From assembly GCF_016429255.1 (NCBI RefSeq), contig NZ_JAELUG010000005.1, positions 1 to 64,000 on the forward strand: a stretch of 64,000 bases of DNA. The letters are read 5' to 3'. Below, piece by piece: positions 35,945 to 44,476 of this stretch (within the stretch, counting starts at the first letter, position 1; the number at the start of each line of letters is the position of its first letter). Below the pieces are notes generated by a model. It had not been told where the DNA came from, searched no databases, and worked only from the letters and a program-made list of their open reading frames with translations. Source of the DNA: Rhizobium sp. ASV8 (GTDB lineage Bacteria > Pseudomonadota > Alphaproteobacteria > Rhizobiales > Rhizobiaceae). Position numbers and translations under genes: made by a program.

Positions 35945-36720
35945 CTAGCGGCGTTCGCGCCGATCATCTGCGCAGGCAGTTCGACCAGCGGCGCCGGGAT
36001 GTCCCAGGTCTTTTCCGGCGACCGACAGAGGTCGGCGATGACGCAGCGTTCGCACTCGGGTTTGCGCGCCTTGCAGCAGTAGCGCCCGTGCAGGATCAGC
36101 CAATGGTGCGCATGGTAGAGATACTCGTCGGGGATGATCTTCATCAGTCGCTGCTCGACCTCATCAGGCGTCTTGCCCGGGGCCAGGAGCAGCCGGTTGG
36201 CAATGCGGAAGATGTGGGTGTCGACAGCCATTGTCGCTTGACCGAAAGCCATCGAGAGCACGACGTTGGCGGTCTTGCGGCCGACGCCCGGCAGGGTCAC
36301 CAACTCCTCGCGGGTGCGGGGCACCTCGCCACCGAAATCGGTGATCAGCTTCTGCGAGAGCGCCACGACGTTCTTTGCCTTGTTGCGGTAGAGGCCGATC
36401 GTCTTGATGTATTCGCGGATGCGCTCTTCGCCGAGATCGAGCATCTTTTGCGGCGTATCGGCGACGGCAAAAAGCGCGCGCGTTGCCTTGTTGACGCCCG
36501 CATCGGTCGCCTGTGCCGATAGCGCAACGGCAACGACGAGCGTGAAGGGATTGACGTGCTCTAGCTCGCCCTTCGGTTCCGGCCGCTGGATGGAGAAACG
36601 ACGGAAGATCTCTTCGAGGTCCGCCCTGGAGTAAAGGTTCTTTACAGCCGGCTTGCGGCCTGCGGTCGCATTTGACTTTTTCACGATTTGGGCGCTGGAT
36701 TTGATCTTGGGATTTGCCAT
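35941..36720 (-). CDS. nth: Endonuclease III
   Basis: This bifunctional DNA glycosylase/AP lyase for oxidised pyrimidines has 259 residues from ATG 36720 (MANPKIKSSA). The helix-hairpin-helix is LVTLPGVGRKTANVV with the catalytic Lys, and the catalytic Asp is in VDTHIFRIANR. The 4Fe-4S loop is C-x6-C-x2-C-x5-C (CKARKPECERCVIADLC). A longer frame up to 36846 overlaps the divergent DUF2244 gene and is rejected. The N-terminal 40 residues are Lys-rich and longer than in E. coli, as usual in rhizobia. Confidence 0.96.
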   Translation of the reverse strand: MANPKIKSSAQIVKKSNATAGRKPAVKNLYSRADLEEIFRRFSIQRPEPKGELEHVNPFTLVVAVALSAQATDAGVNKATRALFAVADTPQKMLDLGEERIREYIKTIGLYRNKAKNVVALSQKLITDFGGEVPRTREELVTLPGVGRKTANVVLSMAFGQATMAVDTHIFRIANRLLLAPGKTPDEVEQRLMKIIPDEYLYHAHHWLILHGRYCCKARKPECERCVIADLCRSPEKTWDIPAPLVELPAQMIGANAAS

Positions 36721-36742
36721 GAACGACCTATACTCAAGTCCT

Positions 36743-37246
36743 ATGACGGAACGCAACGCCGATACCGCGGCAGACGGCAACAGGCCGGTTTTCGCCGCCG
36801 AATTGTTCCCCCATCGCTCGCTCGGGCGGAAGGGGTTCAAGATCATGCTGGCCTTGGCCGGAGCCTGCTGCCTCTTCTACACCATCCTCTTCGTCACGCG
36901 CGGCGCCTGGCCGGTCGGCATCTTCTTCGGGGCCGATTTCGTCCTGCTCTTCGGGGCTTTCTGGCTGAACTATCGGTCCGGCCGCGTACGCGAAGAAGTG
37001 ACGGTATCGCGTACCAATGTCTCCATCCGCAAGTTCTCGCCGACCGGGCGAATGATGGAGCATGATTTCAATCCGTTCTGGACGCGTTTTCTCGTTCGCC
37101 GTCACCGCGAGATCGGGGTCGTGTCGATGCATGTCCGCGATAGAAGCCATGACACCGATGTCGGTTCCTTCCTCAATCCCGAGGATCGCGAGAGCTTCGC
37201 CCAGGCGTTCAAGCGGGCGCTGGCAACCGTGACGCAACGGATATGA
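36743..37246 (+). CDS. DUF2244 domain membrane protein
   Basis: The product is 167 residues. Two adjacent membrane segments span about residues 33-75 (IMLALAGACCLFYTILFV, VGIFFGADFVLLFGAFWL). A C-terminal beta-rich cytoplasmic part includes EEVTVSRTNVSIRKFSP and the family's DRSHDTDVGSFLNPEDR. DUF2244 is widespread in alphaproteobacteria with unknown function and often sits divergent from nth, as here. The start may be ATG 36743 or ATG 36719, which overlaps the nth start codon. Confidence 0.85.
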   Translation: MTERNADTAADGNRPVFAAELFPHRSLGRKGFKIMLALAGACCLFYTILFVTRGAWPVGIFFGADFVLLFGAFWLNYRSGRVREEVTVSRTNVSIRKFSPTGRMMEHDFNPFWTRFLVRRHREIGVVSMHVRDRSHDTDVGSFLNPEDRESFAQAFKRALATVTQRI

Positions 37247-37358
37247 GCAGGCTCGGCGAAATCAGCGACATCACATTTCCGCAGTTGCCGCGCCTGCGCA
37301 AGAAACGGGTGGTTTTAGCATTCCCGCCGTGGTTTTCTCCTTTCCAAGGAGAAAGATC

Positions 37359-38231
37359 ATGAATGCGATTGCACAGCTGAAGAAAGACATCACCCCGGAA
37401 GGTCACGACTATGAGACCGTGCGGGAGGTTATCGAGCTCATCACCGAGGAATATCGCGACCAGCCGTCGCTGGAGATGCTTGCCGATCGGCTCGGTCAAT
37501 CGCCGACCCAGCTGCAGAAGACGTTCACGCGCTGGGCCGGATTGTCGCCCAAGGCATTCCTTCAGGCTGTCACGCTCGATCACGCCAAGCGCCTTTTGCG
37601 CAAGGAGGATCTGCCGCTGCTGGAGACCTCCTTCGAGGTAGGTCTTTCCGGGCCGAGCCGGCTGCACGATCTTTTCGTGACGCATGAGGCGATGTCTCCC
37701 GGCGAATGGAAGGCAAGGGGCAGCGGTTTGGTGATGCGCTATGCCTTTCATATCTCGCCCTTCGGCCTCGCTCTGATCATGGTCACGGATCGCGGTCTTG
37801 CCGGCCTTGCCTTCAGCGATTCCGGCAATGAAAAGGCCTGTCTGGCTGACATGACCTGCCGCTGGCCCAATGCCGAGTTCATCGAGGATCCGCATGCGAC
37901 GGCCCCTTATGCAGGGCGCATTTTCGAGCGGTCGAACTGGTCGAGCGATCAGCCGCTGCGGGTTGTCCTGATCGGTTCGGACTTCCAGCTTCGCGTCTGG
38001 GAAAGCCTTTTGAAAATCCCGATGGGCCGCGCTGTCACCTATTCCGATATCGCCAAGGATATCGGTCAGCCGACCGCCATGCGTGCGGTGGGCGCAGCCG
38101 TCGGTCGCAACCCCATTTCCTTCGTGGTGCCCTGCCACCGCGCGCTTGGCAAGAATGGCCAGCTCACGGGCTACCATTGGGGGCTGACGCGCAAGCGCGC
38201 GATGCTGGGATGGGAATCGGGAGACGCTTGA
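37359..38231 (+). CDS. ada: Ada-like AraC / methylated-DNA-cysteine S-methyltransferase
   Basis: The product is 290 residues from ATG 37359 with AAGGAGAAAG upstream. The N-terminal AraC-type HTH spans about residues 20-112. The C-terminal O6-methylguanine methyltransferase domain spans about 120-285, with the active-site PCHRALG and the helix VTYSDIAKDIGQPTAMRAVG. The zinc-binding methylphosphotriester domain of E. coli Ada (Cys4) is absent, so it should repair O6-methylguanine but cannot use the Cys38 switch. Its control of transcription, if any, would differ. Confidence 0.92.
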   Translation: MNAIAQLKKDITPEGHDYETVREVIELITEEYRDQPSLEMLADRLGQSPTQLQKTFTRWAGLSPKAFLQAVTLDHAKRLLRKEDLPLLETSFEVGLSGPSRLHDLFVTHEAMSPGEWKARGSGLVMRYAFHISPFGLALIMVTDRGLAGLAFSDSGNEKACLADMTCRWPNAEFIEDPHATAPYAGRIFERSNWSSDQPLRVVLIGSDFQLRVWESLLKIPMGRAVTYSDIAKDIGQPTAMRAVGAAVGRNPISFVVPCHRALGKNGQLTGYHWGLTRKRAMLGWESGDA

Positions 38232-38258
38232 GGCGTTATCTCAATAGTGCTCGAGTTT

Positions 38259-38279
38259 GTTGAGGGTGGCGCCCTCAAC
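38259..38279. terminator. Bidirectional hairpin between convergent genes
   Basis: GTTGAGGG (38259-38266) pairs perfectly with CCCTCAAC (38272-38279), with a 5-base loop. It lies between the ada stop and the SorC gene stop. Confidence 0.65.
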
Positions 38280-38307
38280 TTATTCGAAGTCGACGATTGA
38301 GCTGACC

Positions 38308-39297
38308 TTAAGCCGCCTTCGCCAGAGCCATGTTCAGCAGCGCCTTGGCGGCGCTTTCATCCGTAATCAGCGTGTTGCAGCCGATGCGTTTGATGGTGGC
38401 ACTGATCGCTTGGGCGCGGTGCGCGCCGCCGGAGGAGATCACGATGTGCTTGGCCTTCTTCAGCGTATCCAGATCGACGGACATGACGCGCTTGTTGATG
38501 GGATGATCGACGGAATTGCCTTCGGCGTCGAGGAAGTTGAACATGGTGTCGCAGACGCAGCCCATTTCGATCAGTTCTTCCAGTTCGCGCTTCGATATGA
38601 AGCCTTCCGAGAGCGAGGTCGATTGCGGGCCGATATCGCCGCAGCTGACGATGGCGAGATCGAGATTCTCAGCCAGCCGGTAGATGGCTTCGAGGCCGCA
38701 TTTTTCGATGAGATTGCGCTTGGTCTCGACAGAGTCGACCAGAAGCGGCGCCAGGAACATGTAGCATTCCGCGCCGAGCTGGCTTGCCAATCGCCATGTA
38801 TAGTCGATCGGGTTGGTCTGATGGACGGCGACGATGCCGCCGAGCAAGGACACCACCTTGCAATTGTCACGGCGGGTCGGACGGAAGCTCGCCAGCGAGG
38901 CTGTCATCGTTCGGCCCCAACCGACGCCGATCGTATAATTATCGGGGATGGCTTCCGTCAGGAACTGGCCGAGTGCCAGGCCGACGCTTTTTGCCTGGGC
39001 ATTGACGTCGCTGCCGGCAGGCTCGGGAACGACGATGGCCTCATCGAGCCCATAGGTGCGCTCGAGTTTGATTGCCAGTTCGACGCAGTCGTCGATGCCC
39101 TCCGTGATCCAGATCTGCACCTCGCTGCGGCGCATGGCCTCATCCAGCAGACGAATGACCGTGGTGCGGCTGATGCCGAGCTGTTCTGCAACGTCCTTCT
39201 GCGTCAGGCCCTGATTGTAATAGAGCCATGCCGCGCGAAGCCTCAGTGACGAGGTTTCCGAATAGGCGGTGTGCGTCCCGCGTCTCAGTTTGGCCAC
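38308..39297 (-). CDS. SorC family sugar-binding transcriptional regulator
   Basis: The product is 329 residues from GTG 39297, with GGAGG four bases upstream (VAKLRRGTHTAYSE). The N-terminal HTH is LTQKDVAEQLGISRTTVIRL, and a SorC effector domain follows (VGWGRTMTASLASF, VSLLGG, VIVSSGGAHRAQAI-like segment, C-terminal TDESAAKALL). It is a paralogue of the regulator at 24795, in the same family but different in sequence. It is divergent from transaldolase over a 504-base gap, so it may control tal or itself in response to a sugar phosphate (inference). Confidence 0.9.
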   Translation of the reverse strand: MAKLRRGTHTAYSETSSLRLRAAWLYYNQGLTQKDVAEQLGISRTTVIRLLDEAMRRSEVQIWITEGIDDCVELAIKLERTYGLDEAIVVPEPAGSDVNAQAKSVGLALGQFLTEAIPDNYTIGVGWGRTMTASLASFRPTRRDNCKVVSLLGGIVAVHQTNPIDYTWRLASQLGAECYMFLAPLLVDSVETKRNLIEKCGLEAIYRLAENLDLAIVSCGDIGPQSTSLSEGFISKRELEELIEMGCVCDTMFNFLDAEGNSVDHPINKRVMSVDLDTLKKAKHIVISSGGAHRAQAISATIKRIGCNTLITDESAAKALLNMALAKAA

Positions 39298-39801
39298 AGG
39301 TCCTCCGGCAAGATTGTCGCATGCGCCTTTTAGGGTCATGATCGCCCCGGAGAATGAAATGGGGCAATGTTAGATGACGGGAGCAGGCGAGGTCGGCTCT
39401 TCTGTCGCCGATATTCTATGACATGAAACTTATGTCAATTGAATTGCACAAATGTCCTTGACTTTTCATTGCGAGATTGCTGATAGTCGGTGCTGAGGAA
39501 TTCGGTCTTGTCCAATCGAGGAGGACAATGTGCGAGTGTTGCTCCGAGCAGATGCCAGGCCGGACAGGGGTTCATATAGGGCGCCCCGTGCCGGTGAAAA
39601 GCCTGTTTCCGGAGGGTTGTTTCTTCACCGCTCGGCCGTTCACCGGAAATGGAACTTTCGCGCTTTTTACCCCGTTACCGATACATAGGAGAAGGAAGGG
39701 CGTATTCTGCCTGATGCCTTCAAGCCGTCCGCCGAACGGACGAGACACACCGCCCTAAATCTCCGCTTCCCCATGGGCCTCATTCAACAAGGATACCTGC
39801 T
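39298..39801. other. Long divergent regulatory region before tal
   Basis: The stretch is 504 bases with an AT-rich centre (39400-39480). Apart from the EcfG-type promoter at 39651-39676 I see no clear gene. A 93-codon frame at 39477-39758 has an unnatural Arg/Pro/Cys-rich composition and no ribosome site. Confidence 0.5.
39651..39676 (+). promoter_or_regulatory. EcfG (general stress sigma factor) promoter of tal
   Basis: GGAAC at 39651-39655, a 17-base spacer and CGTT at 39673-39676. This matches the alphaproteobacterial EcfG/RpoE2 consensus GGAAC-N16/17-CGTT exactly. The transaldolase start codon lies 125 bases downstream. Confidence 0.75.
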
Positions 39802-40767
39802 ATGACTTCCAAGCTTGACCAACTCCGCGCCATGACCACGGTCGTGGCCGACACCGGCGATATCGAGGCTGTCGCACGCCTGAAGCCGGTGGATTGCACC
39901 ACCAACCCGACCATCGTGCTGAAGGCGCTCGGCACGCCGATGTTCGCCGATGCGATCAAGGAAGCCGTTGCCTGGGGCAAGAAGCAGGGCGGCACGTCGG
40001 AAGCCGTCGTCCATGCCGTTGCCGACCGTCTGGCCATTTCCGTCGGTGCAGCGCTCTCCGGCCTCGTTCCCGGCCGCGTCTCGACCGAAGTCGACGCCGA
40101 CCTGTCCTTCAACACGGAGGCATCGCTTGCCAAGGCCCGCGCCATCATCGCTTCCTACAAGGAGCGTGGCATCGAGCGTGATCGTATCCTCATCAAGCTC
40201 GCCTCTACCTGGGAAGGCATCCGCGCCGCCGAAGTGCTGCAGAAGGAAGGCATCGACTGCAATCTGACGCTGCTCTTCAGCAAGGCTCAGGCAATCGCCT
40301 GCGCCGACGCCAAGGCATTCCTGATCTCGCCCTTCGTCGGCCGCATCCTTGATTGGTACAAGAAGTCGACCGGCAAGGACTACACCGCAGAAGAAGATCC
40401 GGGCGTTATCTCGGTGCGCGACATCTACCACTACTACAAGGCCAACGACATCAAGACGATCGTCATGGGTGCCTCCTTCCGCAACACCGGCGAAATCGAA
40501 GCGCTGGCTGGCTGCGACCGTCTGACCATCAGCCCGAACCTGCTCGACGAACTCGCTGCCGATCAGGGCAAGCTGGAGCGCAAGCTTTCGCCGGAGCCCA
40601 AGGGTTCGGTCGAAAAGATCGCCGTCGACGAGAAGACCTTCCGCTGGATGATGAACGAAGACGCGATGGCAACCGAGAAGCTCTCGGAAGGCATCCGCGC
40701 TTTCGCCAAGGACCTCGGCACGCTGCGCGCCATGGTCAGCAAGGAGCTGCAGCTCGCTGCGGCTTGA
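39802..40767 (+). CDS. tal: Transaldolase
   Basis: The product is 321 residues, TalB type (subfamily 1). It moves a dihydroxyacetone unit between sedoheptulose-7-P/glyceraldehyde-3-P and erythrose-4-P/fructose-6-P in the pentose phosphate pathway. Seen: [20 protein letters not shown], the [13 protein letters not shown] motif and the Schiff-base Lys in [33 protein letters not shown] and [11 protein letters not shown] follow. A general-stress promoter precedes it and a strong terminator follows, so it is monocistronic. Confidence 0.96.
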   Translation: MTSKLDQLRAMTTVVADTGDIEAVARLKPVDCTTNPTIVLKALGTPMFADAIKEAVAWGKKQGGTSEAVVHAVADRLAISVGAALSGLVPGRVSTEVDADLSFNTEASLAKARAIIASYKERGIERDRILIKLASTWEGIRAAEVLQKEGIDCNLTLLFSKAQAIACADAKAFLISPFVGRILDWYKKSTGKDYTAEEDPGVISVRDIYHYYKANDIKTIVMGASFRNTGEIEALAGCDRLTISPNLLDELAADQGKLERKLSPEPKGSVEKIAVDEKTFRWMMNEDAMATEKLSEGIRAFAKDLGTLRAMVSKELQLAAA

Positions 40768-40794
40768 GGTGATGTAAGTTTGCTATGTTGAGAG

Positions 40795-40825
40795 GGGTGC
40801 CGCAGCGATGCGGCACCCTTTTTTT
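40795..40825 (+). terminator. Intrinsic terminator after tal
   Basis: GGGTGCCGCA (40795-40804) pairs perfectly with TGCGGCACCC (40809-40818), with loop GCGA and a seven-T run. Confidence 0.92.
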
Positions 40826-40866
40826 GTCGCTGACAGGTCGCGGCATCGAGCGTGCCGCACGATGAA

Positions 40867-42024
40867 CTATCGAAGAAATTCCGCTCTGATCCTGTCCGAC
40901 TGACCACCGATCTTCGGCGCGGCGAGATCGTTCTTGGCTCTGATGCCATTGACCCGGATCGGGCTCGCCGTCGTTCGTACAGATGTTCCGTCATCGCGGC
41001 TCACGGTCTGCAGCATATCGAGTTGGCGGAACGCAGCGCTTTGCAGCAGTTGCGGCCAATCGAGCACTTCCGCCGCCCAGATGTCGGCGGGCTCCAGGAG
41101 GGCGAGCCACTCCCGAACCGTCTTCTCCTGCAGGCGGCCCGCGATCATGGTCTTGATCTCGTCGCGGCGCTGAAAGGCGTCGTCAGGCGTGTAGCCGGCG
41201 AGCGCCGGCAGATCGAGCAGCGGCGCGAGTTTTTCCAGCGGCATCATGGCGAGCGCCAGCCAGCTGTCCGCGCAGCGATAGACGCCATAGGGGGCCGCGA
41301 GATAGGCGTGTGCATTGCGCACGGCGGATTTCTTCGGCAGGCGGCCGCCATCGTTCAGATGCGTGGTCAGCACTTCGAACTGGAAGTCCACCAGTGCCTC
41401 CAGCAGGCTCGTTTCCACATGCACGCCGCGCCCGGTCACGCCGCGTCGCACCAGCCCCGCGAGAATGGCTTGAACGAGGAGATTGCCGGCCAACATGTCT
41501 GCGACGGCAAGCCCGAAGGGCACGGGCCCGTCATTGGCCTCGCCGTTCAGCCACATGACGCCGGAGCGGGCTTGTGCCAAGAGATCCTGACCGGGGAAAT
41601 GGCGCCATTCATTGTCGGGGCCGTAGCCGGTGATGCTGCCATAGACGATACGGGGATTGATCGCGGCGACCGAGGCATAGTCGAGACCCAGCCGTTCGAT
41701 GACGCCGGGGCGGAAGTTCTGGATGATGACGTCGGCCTTGGCGATGAGCGCGCGCAATTCCTGCAGATCGCTCTCGTCCTTCATGTTGATGGCAAAGCTT
41801 TCCTTGCCGCGGTTGATGGCGTGAAAGAGCGTGGAATCGCCGCCGATTTCCGTGTCGCTGAGATAGAGCCGGCGGCAGAGGTCGCCGCCATCGGGCCGCT
41901 CGATCTTGATGACGCGCGCACCGAGATCGCCAAGCCGCAGCGCCGCCATCGGACCGGCAAGAAACTGGCTCATATCCAGCACGATGATGCCGGAGAGCAG
42001 GCCTTCGTCATTGTCCGTGTTCAT
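40867..42024 (-). CDS. CaiB/BaiF (class III) CoA-transferase family protein
   Basis: The product is 385 residues. It opens with the family pattern GIIVLDMSQFLAGPMAALRL followed by GDLGARVIKIERPDGGD. DVIIQNFRPGVIERLGLDY lies at about 90-110. The catalytic Asp is expected in FGLAVADMLAGN (about residue 180), and GRGVHVETSLLEAL follows. These enzymes move CoA between carboxylic acids. It is last of the minus-strand arm after the MaoC gene, with one base between them. The acyl substrate is unknown. Its presence in a sugar-oxidation locus implies an acyl-CoA stage. Confidence 0.9.
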   Translation of the reverse strand: MNTDNDEGLLSGIIVLDMSQFLAGPMAALRLGDLGARVIKIERPDGGDLCRRLYLSDTEIGGDSTLFHAINRGKESFAINMKDESDLQELRALIAKADVIIQNFRPGVIERLGLDYASVAAINPRIVYGSITGYGPDNEWRHFPGQDLLAQARSGVMWLNGEANDGPVPFGLAVADMLAGNLLVQAILAGLVRRGVTGRGVHVETSLLEALVDFQFEVLTTHLNDGGRLPKKSAVRNAHAYLAAPYGVYRCADSWLALAMMPLEKLAPLLDLPALAGYTPDDAFQRRDEIKTMIAGRLQEKTVREWLALLEPADIWAAEVLDWPQLLQSAAFRQLDMLQTVSRDDGTSVRTTASPIRVNGIRAKNDLAAPKIGGQSDRIRAEFLR

Positions 42025-42025
42025 G

Positions 42026-42571
42026 TCAGACTTTCAGCGGCGGCGCGTCCGCAGGCCGGCCGTTCTTGTAGCGCACGGTCTGGATATGCTCGCAATAGAG
42101 CACTAGCTCGCCTTCGCCCTTGAAGACTTCATAGGAGGAGCGGATCAGGCCGAGCTCGGCATATTTCGGCTGCTTATCGAGATTGGTGCGGATGGTGTAG
42201 ATCGTGTCGCCGATGAAGGTGGGCTTGATGAAGCGCAGCTTGTCGTAGCCATAGGAAAAGGCATTGACGCAGTTGGTGGCGACAAGTCCCAGGCCAGCGG
42301 AAAAGACGAAGGCGCCGGCGACGAGCCGCTTGCCGAACAGGCCTTCGGTCTCGGCGAAGATCTGATCGCTGACGTAAGGGTGCATGTCGAGCACCAGCGC
42401 GTTGAACTGTTGGGATTCGCCCTCGGAGATCGTGCGGCGCAGCGAGCGGATCTTGTGGCCGACCTCGAAATCCTCATAGAACCAGTTTTCCGAATTCCAG
42501 ACGGGGATCCCGGCGTGATCGGCCGGCATGGTTTTCGGATGGGTGCTGGATACGCCGACGGTGGCGGTCAT
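42026..42571 (-). CDS. MaoC-like hot-dog protein with altered catalytic motif
   Basis: The product is 181 residues from ATG 42571 ([10 protein letters not shown]). A single hot-dog domain spans about 30-170 ([40 protein letters not shown]). The hydratase motif G-D-x-N-P-x-H-x-D aligns with L61-D62-M-H-P65-Y-V67-S-D69. Asp is kept but the catalytic His is Val67. It may be a regulatory partner of the second MaoC protein (51387-51848), with which it shares the SYGYDxLRF block. A start at 42628 would overlap the amidohydrolase and is rejected. Confidence 0.82.
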   Translation of the reverse strand: MTATVGVSSTHPKTMPADHAGIPVWNSENWFYEDFEVGHKIRSLRRTISEGESQQFNALVLDMHPYVSDQIFAETEGLFGKRLVAGAFVFSAGLGLVATNCVNAFSYGYDKLRFIKPTFIGDTIYTIRTNLDKQPKYAELGLIRSSYEVFKGEGELVLYCEHIQTVRYKNGRPADAPPLKV

Positions 42572-42602
42572 GGCATTCACTTTCGGTGGAAAGCCGCTGG
42601 CC

Positions 42603-43439
42603 TCAGAGAGACCAGAGGCGCTTGGCATTGAGGTGATAGAGCCCGTTGCGTTCGTCAGCGCTTACGCCTTGCATCAGGGCATGAGTGGCGGCGACCCAGG
42701 TGGAGAGATTGCCGCCGAGCGTGCAGACTGGCCAATCGCTGCCCCAGATGACGCGATCCCAGCCGAAGCTCGCGATGCAATGTTCGACGAAGGGACGCAG
42801 CGTTTCCGGCGACCAGTTGTCCGGATCGGCATAGGCAACGACGCCTGAGATCTTCACGATGACATTCGGTCGTTTCGCAACTTCGTTGATGCCGGACGAC
42901 CAGCTTTCGCTAAGCCCATCCTTCACCGCCGGGACGCCGCAATGATCAAGAATGAAGCGGACATCGGGATTGAGGTCGATCAGCGCAATCGCCTTGGCTA
43001 TCTGATGCGGCAGAACGCAGAGATCGAAGGTGAGCCGCGTATTGCTGAGCCGATTCAGATTTTCGCGAAAAAGTGCGCCCTCGGAGACGTCATCAGGCAC
43101 CACATGCAGCACCCGGCGAAAGCCCTTGACGAACGGGTCTGCGAGCACGCGTTCCAGGTAGGCTGGAAAGCTTGCGCTTTCAGGACGGCAAGCGGCAATC
43201 GCGCCCCTCAAGAGGCTGCCGGGCTGGCGGCTCAGCTCTTTGACGTAATCCGTCTCCCGCTCGATATTGTCTTCGGCGACATCGACTTCCATGTGAAGCG
43301 TGTCGGTGATTCCAAGCCGCTTGGCTTCGCGCGCATAGTCTTCGTAGAGGCTGTCGCGGTTGAGCGCACCTGCTTCAGCCAGCCAGGGGTAGGCGAGGCG
43401 TTTCCGGTCGACGATGTGCAAATGGCTGTCGAAAAGCAT
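42603..43439 (-). CDS. Amidohydrolase family protein (lactonase type)
   Basis: The product is 278 residues, an amidohydrolase_2 TIM barrel. It opens [20 protein letters not shown] with the metal-ligand HLH pair. Later ligands are His in [12 protein letters not shown] and Asp in [12 protein letters not shown], and the segment AKRLWSL ends it. This subgroup includes L-fuconolactonase and 2-pyrone-4,6-dicarboxylate lactonase, which open lactones. With a Gfo/Idh/MocA dehydrogenase across the divergent promoter, it is likely to open the sugar lactone (inference). Confidence 0.85.
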   Translation of the reverse strand: MLFDSHLHIVDRKRLAYPWLAEAGALNRDSLYEDYAREAKRLGITDTLHMEVDVAEDNIERETDYVKELSRQPGSLLRGAIAACRPESASFPAYLERVLADPFVKGFRRVLHVVPDDVSEGALFRENLNRLSNTRLTFDLCVLPHQIAKAIALIDLNPDVRFILDHCGVPAVKDGLSESWSSGINEVAKRPNVIVKISGVVAYADPDNWSPETLRPFVEHCIASFGWDRVIWGSDWPVCTLGGNLSTWVAATHALMQGVSADERNGLYHLNAKRLWSL

Positions 43440-43504
43440 GGCGTTCCTCCCATACCTGCTTGCTCACCATATACTCACAGAAGAATAGTTTATTCAAATA
43501 AAAA

Positions 43505-44296
43505 TTACAGCTCAGCCTTGTCCACGGTGCCGGCCACGGTTTCGGAGATCTGCTTTGCCGCTTCCCGCACATATTCGACCACCTGTTCGCGCGTCGGCGC
43601 CTTCGGGTTCACAGGTTCGATATAGGGGCAGGTGAGGGCCGCCAATGCGTTGCCGTCCATCGCGAGCACGGGAGCAGAGATATTGTACACACCGCTGGTC
43701 TGAAGGCTGTTCATTGTCTCGAAGCCCTTGTCGCGGATGGCCAGCAGCTTCTCCTCGAGATCGGCAGGCGGCTCTTCCGGGTCTTGCTCCTGGCGCCTTT
43801 GCTCGTTGATCATCATCTGGCGCTGCTTTTCATCGCGGAATGCCAGGAGAATATGGCCGGAACCGGTATTGTAGAGATTGATCTGCGCCCCGACGCGTAT
43901 GGATATGCCCCAATAGGTCGGCGAATCCTGTTGAGCGATGACGGCGACCGAACCGCGATCGTAAATCGCCAGATGACAGGCCTGCTCGGCGCGGTTGGAG
44001 AACTCGCGCATCAGCGGTGTTGCAAAGGAAACGAGGCGGCGCACCGGCGCATGATAATGCGCTAGTCCAAAGAGCTTCAGCGTCAGATAGAAGCGGTCGC
44101 CGTCCTGCCTCTGCACATAGCCGCGCCGCACAAGGCGATCGAGCATGCGATAGAATTCGTTAGGGCTCTTATTGAGCGCCTTGGCGATTTCCGCCTGCGT
44201 GAGACCACCGTCGATCGTCGCCAGCAGTTCCAATATGTCCAGCCCCTTGTCCAGGGCCGGCGCGCGATAGCGATCACTGTCGTCTTCTACACTCAT
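43505..44296 (-). CDS. IclR family transcriptional regulator
   Basis: The product is 263 residues from ATG 44296 (MSVEDDSDRYRAP) with GGGGGA ten bases upstream. The N-terminal winged helix is ALDKGLDILELLATIDGGLT with EIAKALNKSPNEFYRMLDRL. The effector domain spans about 90-255 (HLAIYDRGSVAVIAQ, GSGHILLAF). It is first on the minus-strand arm and divergent from the ABC operon, so it most likely controls both arms through the 18-bp palindrome at 44329-44346. Confidence 0.93.
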   Translation of the reverse strand: MSVEDDSDRYRAPALDKGLDILELLATIDGGLTQAEIAKALNKSPNEFYRMLDRLVRRGYVQRQDGDRFYLTLKLFGLAHYHAPVRRLVSFATPLMREFSNRAEQACHLAIYDRGSVAVIAQQDSPTYWGISIRVGAQINLYNTGSGHILLAFRDEKQRQMMINEQRRQEQDPEEPPADLEEKLLAIRDKGFETMNSLQTSGVYNISAPVLAMDGNALAALTCPYIEPVNPKAPTREQVVEYVREAAKQISETVAGTVDKAEL

Positions 44297-44328
44297 CAGC
44301 AGTCCCCCATGCGAAGAAACATGATTCA

Positions 44329-44346
44329 TCATTCATATATGAATGA
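44329..44346. promoter_or_regulatory. Perfect 18-bp palindrome, candidate IclR operator
   Basis: TCATTCATATATGAATGA is fully self-complementary. It lies 33 bases upstream of the iclR start and 131 bases before the divergent binding-protein gene, in the shared 180-base control region. Confidence 0.65.
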
Positions 44347-44476
44347 ACGACCTTTTCAAGGGCGCGATCTCGGCTTGACGGTCAATGAATAAGATGTTTA
44401 CTTATAAATCATTGATCCATATTTGGGTCGAGAGGGCGATTGGACAAGAGGTCCGATCTTATTGGGAGGAATTTCG

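Noticed and set aside
39477..39758. A 93-codon frame upstream of tal
   Set aside because: Cys/Pro/Arg-rich composition, no ribosome site, and it overlaps the EcfG promoter, so it is treated as leader and promoter DNA.
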